Program-made: the position numbers and the translations under genes
Source of the DNA: Dehalococcoidia bacterium
GTDB taxonomy: Bacteria; Chloroflexota; Dehalococcoidia; Dehalococcoidales; RBG-16-60-22
Assembly: GCA_030613665.1 (NCBI GenBank)
Contig: JAUWLN010000079.1
Span: 1 to 8,129 of the forward strand
Direction of reading: 5' to 3'
Length of the DNA stretch: 8,129 bases
Part shown: positions 6,494 through 8,129 of the stretch, piece after piece
Position numbering within the stretch: position 1 is the stretch's first letter
Layout: each line of letters starts with the position of its first letter
The notes under the pieces: model-generated
Seen by the model: only the letters and a program-made list of their open reading frames with translations
What the model was told of the DNA's origin: nothing
Database searches by the model: none

Positions 6494-6916
6494 ATGAAAA
6501 AGACAAGCGATATTATAAACAAGCTGAGCGAACAGGGCTACCGCTTGACGCCGCAGCGAATGATGGTCCTGGACGCCATTGAAAACAGCGAGCACCACAT
6601 CAGTGCTGATGAAATATACGCCCAGGTGATAAAGAAATACCCCCACCTGAATATATCTACGGTGTACCGGACAATGGAGCTGCTGCATCGACTTGGCCTG
6701 GTAACCGAGACCGACCTCGGCGGGGGGCGGGTCCGGTATCATCCGGCGGATAAGGGCCATCACCATCATCTGGTCTGCCAGGAATGCGGTCGGGTAATTG
6801 ACCTTGACGAGTCAGTAATGGATAACCTGAAACTGGTACTGAAAAGGGATTATGACTTTACCCCCGATATACGCCACCTGGCCTTATTCGGCACCTGTGC
6901 TGATTGCAAGCGCTAA
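6494..6916 (+). CDS. Fur-family metal-responsive transcription regulator
   Basis: A 140-residue repressor of the Fur superfamily (Fur, Zur, Mur, Nur, PerR). The N-terminal winged helix includes YRLTPQRMMVLDAI (16-29) and the recognition region NISTVYRTMELL (53-64). The dimerisation/metal domain has GHHHHLVCQECG with Cys95 and Cys98, and FGTCADCK with Cys135 and Cys138, four cysteines for structural zinc. By eye against E. coli Fur, the sensor site is His35, His83, His90 and His92; His83 stands where Fur has Glu81, so iron is not the obvious ligand. The only ATG has an in-frame stop at 6473 upstream and no SD, so the mRNA may be leaderless. The ZnuA-like transporter follows after 81 bases, so it likely controls that metal-uptake operon and itself. 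Zur- or Nur-like function fits best; the metal is not settled. Confidence 0.93.
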   Translation: MKKTSDIINKLSEQGYRLTPQRMMVLDAIENSEHHISADEIYAQVIKKYPHLNISTVYRTMELLHRLGLVTETDLGGGRVRYHPADKGHHHHLVCQECGRVIDLDESVMDNLKLVLKRDYDFTPDIRHLALFGTCADCKR

Positions 6917-6933
6917 AAAAATTTAACCAGTTA

Positions 6934-6949
6934 ATGCAAATAATTGCAT
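6934..6949. promoter_or_regulatory. Candidate Fur-family operator upstream of the ZnuA-like gene
   Basis: ATGCAA and TTGCAT face each other across a 4-base spacer (ATAA), sharing TGCAA-N4-TTGCA with the site at 6415-6436. It sits about 23 bases before the -10 box, over the expected -35 region, where a bound repressor would block RNA polymerase. A TGCATATGCA palindrome overlaps its right arm and could add a further half-site. Confidence 0.6.
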
Positions 6950-6971
6950 ATGCATATAAATGCCAGTAATT

Positions 6972-6977
6972 TATAAT
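6972..6977 (+). promoter_or_regulatory. Consensus -10 box for the ZnuA-like operon
   Basis: TATAAT is a perfect -10 box. At 17 bases upstream lies TATGCA, only 3 of 6 for a -35, so the promoter may need its operator region unoccupied and is otherwise weak at -35. Transcription from here would leave a leader of about 14 bases with GGAGA at 6986-6990, 7 bases before the ATG. Confidence 0.55.
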
Positions 6978-6997
6978 ATAGGAGTGGAGAGCGAAAG

Positions 6998-7846
6998 ATG
7001 AATAGAAAAAATGGCTGGTTAGCATTGCTCATTCCGGTTCTAATTATGGCGGCTAACCTGGCATCGATGGGGTGTACACCGGAAAGCACGGCTGGTCTCC
7101 AGGTGGTAACCAGCACCTCACTGCTGGCGCAGATTGTGGAGCGGGTGGGAGGTGACAAAGTGGACGTGGTCAATGTAATTCCACCGGCGCAATGCCCGGG
7201 ACATTTTGACGTTAAGCCGGATGACATCAAGAAACTGGCTGACGCTGATGTGTTTCTCATGCATGGCTGGCAGGGGGAAAAATTTACCGAAGACCTGATA
7301 GCCTCCGCGGATAACCCTGACCTGAGCGTTCACAGGATTGACGTGAAGGGCAACTGGATGACGCCGCAGACGCAAGCGCAGGCGATTGATTTAATCGCCG
7401 GCATTATCAGCCAGGCCGACGCTGAAAGCAGCGCTGATTTTCAGAAGAACGCGGAGAATTTCAAGACTTCGGTCGATGCCAAAGGAGCGGAAATGGCCGA
7501 TAAACTGGCCGGGGCGAACGTTTCTGAAATCAATGTGATGTGTGCCGAGATGCAGGCCGGGTTTGTAAAGTGGGCCGGGTTCAATGTTGTCGCCACCTAC
7601 GGCCGGCCCGATTCACTGACGCCGCAAGTGGTCAAAGAACTGGTGGACAAGGGAAGAGAGGGTGAGGTAACCCTGATTATTGATAATATGCAGAGCGGGC
7701 AGGATGCCGGCGCCGGCATTGCCGAAGAGCTTGGCAGCGCCAGAGTTATCCTCTCCAATTTCCCCGGCTGCTATGAGAGCACGGAAACCTGGGAGAAGAC
7801 CATCGAGTATAACGTGGCGCTTCTGCTGGCAGCGATAGGCCGGTAA
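6998..7846 (+). CDS. Metal ABC transporter substrate-binding lipoprotein, ZnuA-like, with an unusual ligand set
   Basis: A 282-residue lipoprotein of the cluster A-I (ZnuA/TroA/MntC) family that hands metal to an ABC importer at the outer face of the membrane. A basic start and hydrophobic segment (8-24) lead to the lipobox LASMGC with Cys26 as the lipid site. Family landmarks remain: VVTSTSLLAQIVERVGGD (36-53), CPGHFDVKPDDI (66-77) with His69 as first ligand, and the C-terminal DNMQS and NVALLLAAIGR. By eye, three other usual ligands are replaced: Asn119 in GNWMTP for the second His, CAEMQ (182-186) for the third, and Asn254 in LSNFPG for the Asp. His89, Cys182 and Met185 could offer alternatives. 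The start has an SD 7 bases upstream. An ABC ATPase follows after 22 bases. The metal is unresolved. Confidence 0.88.
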   Translation: MNRKNGWLALLIPVLIMAANLASMGCTPESTAGLQVVTSTSLLAQIVERVGGDKVDVVNVIPPAQCPGHFDVKPDDIKKLADADVFLMHGWQGEKFTEDLIASADNPDLSVHRIDVKGNWMTPQTQAQAIDLIAGIISQADAESSADFQKNAENFKTSVDAKGAEMADKLAGANVSEINVMCAEMQAGFVKWAGFNVVATYGRPDSLTPQVVKELVDKGREGEVTLIIDNMQSGQDAGAGIAEELGSARVILSNFPGCYESTETWEKTIEYNVALLLAAIGR

Positions 7847-7868
7847 AGCGTTCTTGGTTTGGTGTGAG

Positions 7869-8129
7869 ATGAGCAAAGCAATTATTGATATCGAAAAAGC
7901 GGTCGTTTCCTACCGGGAAGATGTGGCCCTGCGGGATGTATCGCTCAAGGTAGCGGCTGGAGAATTCGTCGGTGTCATCGGTCCCAATGGTGCTGGCAAA
8001 ACAACGCTGCTGACGGTGGTCAACGGACTGGGCAGGCTGCTCAGCGGACGGGTAAAAGTGCTGGGACACCAGCTTGCTCCCGGTAATGGCCATTCATTGA
8101 GAAAGAGGGTTGGCTATGTGGCCCAGGTG
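7869..8129 (+). CDS. ABC transporter ATP-binding protein (ZnuC-like), cut by the window end
   Basis: The first 87 residues of an ABC ATPase, cut by the window end. Tyr15 is a likely A-loop residue, the Walker A motif GPNGAGKTT occupies 38-46, and the Q-loop GYVAQ (Gln86) lies at the break. The signature motif, Walker B and the H-loop lie outside the window. It starts 22 bases after the ZnuA-like lipoprotein on the same strand, so it should power uptake by that binding protein, with a membrane permease expected next. The SD before the ATG is weak (only GGTGTGAG), so translation may be partly coupled. Membership in the metal-type family is inferred from the neighbour rather than from a specific motif. 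Confidence 0.9.
   Translation, partial: MSKAIIDIEKAVVSYREDVALRDVSLKVAAGEFVGVIGPNGAGKTTLLTVVNGLGRLLSGRVKVLGHQLAPGNGHSLRKRVGYVAQV

Overview
The window reads as ordinary bacterial chromosome from an anaerobe. It has moderate GC, dense short-gapped operons and three GTG starts (the 4280-5101, 5672-5935 and 5940-6395 genes). The mix of a DUF951 protein, a small two-cluster ferredoxin, an FmdB-type zinc ribbon, a stand-alone DUF438-type PAS protein and a ZnuA-like lipoprotein fits the Chloroflexota, class Dehalococcoidia, or a near relative. That placement is an inference from gene content; no rRNA or other phylogenetic marker is present.

Layout. (1) Bases 1-1945, plus strand: the tail of an unrecognised protein, then a complete large serine recombinase. 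Two adjoining hairpins straddle the recombinase stop codon. This part looks like the edge of an integrated element. (2) Bases 2043-2435, plus strand: a small PAS-domain protein convergent with the next operon. (3) Bases 5431 down to 2454, minus strand: a tightly packed set of a SWIM zinc-finger protein, pyrF, a DUF951 protein with a coiled-coil tail, a ferredoxin, and dinB (DNA polymerase IV). dinB carries an apparent one-base deletion. (4) Bases 5432-5671: a divergent intergenic region with one candidate promoter facing each way. (5) Bases 5672-6395, plus strand: an FmdB-family zinc ribbon and dtd (D-aminoacyl-tRNA deacylase), 4 bases apart. (6) Bases 6396-8129, plus strand: a Fur-family regulator, a ZnuA-like metal-binding lipoprotein and the start of its ABC ATPase, cut by the window end. 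No gene-free stretch exceeds 300 bases; the longest is the 240-base divergent region. No tRNA, rRNA, CRISPR array or insertion-sequence transposase was seen.

The most interesting unit is the metal module. The upstream regions of the Fur-family gene and of the lipoprotein gene each hold an inverted repeat of the form TGCAA-N4-TTGCA, which suggests one autoregulated regulon. This resembles the Streptomyces nickel-regulator (Nur) box as I recall it more than a classical Fur box. The lipoprotein keeps the first metal-ligand histidine of the ZnuA/TroA family but seems to have lost the other three usual ligands, so the metal carried should not be assumed to be zinc. Everything else is mostly housekeeping, apart from the broken dinB and the hairpins at the recombinase end.
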